Positions 52,399 to 53,104 of a stretch of DNA of 53,104 bases are shown piece after piece. Both the position numbers and the translations under genes were made by a program. Below the pieces are notes generated by a model, which did not search any database, had not been told where the DNA came from, and was given only the letters and a program-made list of their open reading frames with translations. Location: positions 1 through 53,104 of the forward strand of contig JAENWG010000007.1 of NCBI GenBank assembly GCA_016650175.1, in the 5' to 3' direction. How positions within the stretch are numbered: position 1 is the first letter of the stretch; every line of letters starts with the position of its first letter. Source of the DNA: Peptostreptococcaceae bacterium (GTDB lineage Bacteria > Bacillota > Clostridia > Peptostreptococcales > Anaerovoracaceae).

Positions 52399-53104
52399 TC
52401 ACCATACACAGCCTAAAACCTTTTCAACAAATACCCTGGCGATATCGGGATCAAATTGAGCCCCCGCGTTTTTCTTGATTTCTGCAATTGCTTCTTCTTT
52501 GCTTAAGCTCGCCTTATATGGACGTTCGCTAACCATAGCATCATAAGCATCGGCAATCGCTAATGCTCTCGCTTTCCAGCCTATGGCTTCACCTACTAAG
52601 CCATAGGGATACCCTGTTCCGTCCCATCTTTCGTGATGTGCCAGGACAGCATCCGCAATGGTATAAAACTCGCTGGTGGCACCCAACAATCGGTAGCCTA
52701 TTTCTGGATGTTGCTTTATTTGAGTCCACTCCGAATTTGATAGCACGTTTTCATTATTAAGAATGCTTTCGTCAATGTTGATTTTCCCAATATCATGAAG
52801 CTGCCCTAATATACGCATCTCATGAACTTCATCACCCTTTAGATGATAAGCTCGCCCAATCGCTTCACATAAGCCGCTCACCCTCATAGAATGAGCTTCT
52901 TCGCGGGTGAACTTAATAAATAAAGTGTTTAGTATAGAGATTACGATTCCATTTCGTTTCCTGCCACTGCTGAGAATTTTCTTTTGGTACATGAAATCCT
53001 CTGCTTTTTTTACTACGTCTGATGCAGTTCTGGTTTCATCGTTTTTTGTATCCCATCCAAATGAGACAGATGTTTCAATATTTTTTATTGTAATCCGATT
53101 AGTC
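52399..53104 (-). CDS. GGDEF/HD-GYP cyclic-di-GMP signalling protein, 5' part beyond the window
   Basis: The minus-strand frame is open to the window edge, so the gene is partial. The visible N-terminal part (ETSVSFGW, then VVKKAEDFMYQKK) is the end of a GGDEF domain. An HD-GYP phosphodiesterase domain follows: LHDIGKINIDESIL carries the HD pair, then KQHPEIGYRLL, VLAHHERWDGTGYPYGL (the GYP motif) and ALAIADAYDAMVSERPY. The protein probably makes and/or degrades cyclic di-GMP. Codons look more GC-rich than in the housekeeping genes, which fits recent acquisition. Confidence 0.9.
   Translation of the reverse strand, partial: TNRITIKNIETSVSFGWDTKNDETRTASDVVKKAEDFMYQKKILSSGRKRNGIVISILNTLFIKFTREEAHSMRVSGLCEAIGRAYHLKGDEVHEMRILGQLHDIGKINIDESILNNENVLSNSEWTQIKQHPEIGYRLLGATSEFYTIADAVLAHHERWDGTGYPYGLVGEAIGWKARALAIADAYDAMVSERPYKASLSKEEAIAEIKKNAGAQFDPDIARVFVEKVLGCVW

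Overview
The window looks like a chromosomal segment of a low-GC, Gram-positive anaerobe of the class Clostridia. This is inferred from AT-rich codon use, a PolC-type replicase, RNase Y, a T-box leader, a NiaR regulator, a Bcd-EtfBA set and ISL3/IS30 remnants. I cannot name the genus from sequence alone. Almost all genes between 1.2 and 50.4 kb lie on the minus strand.

Layout, left to right. 0-9.3 kb: an MFS transporter (+) converges on rlmN; ileS (type 2) sits behind an Ile T-box; then a small membrane-protein island, a CofE-like ligase and a lipoprotein. 9.3-20.3 kb (read right to left): rimP-nusA-ylxR-infB-rbfA-nrnA-truB-ribF, then rpsO and pnp. This is the classic translation/RNA-processing cluster, with a terminator-like hairpin in the rimP leader. 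20.4-33.1 kb (right to left): thrS-sppA-pyrH-frr-uppS-cdsA-dxr-rseP-ispG-polC, linking isoprenoid, undecaprenyl and phospholipid precursors with replication. PolC here has no inserted 3'-5' exonuclease domain.

33.2-35.3 kb: maf (+) is followed by a 1492-bp ISL3-bounded element with perfect 8-bp target duplications. It carries a csbD gene between dead ISL3 and IS30 fragments. 35.3-38.4 kb: bcd-etfB-etfA. 38.6-42.3 kb: a MATE exporter, a NifS-type cysteine desulfurase and thiI. 42.4-48 kb: rny, radC plus a MinD-like ATPase, and nrdR-cmk-DUF1015. 48.1-51.1 kb: a membrane-anchored trigger-factor-like foldase, then an orphan EIIC-like membrane protein divergent from niaR. The only promoter I can see for that membrane protein contains a 26-bp NiaR-type palindrome.

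51.1-53.1 kb is accessory DNA: a truncated XRE regulator behind a 10-bp triple repeat, a pair of ~111-bp direct repeats with a field of short degenerate repeats between them, and the 3' part of a GGDEF/HD-GYP gene running off the window.

The strongest leads are the exonuclease-less PolC with a complete-looking PHP metal site, the NiaR-controlled orphan transporter, the csbD-carrying ISL3 element, the rimP-nusA leader attenuator and the unexplained repeat field near 52 kb. No tRNA, rRNA or CRISPR array was recognised.
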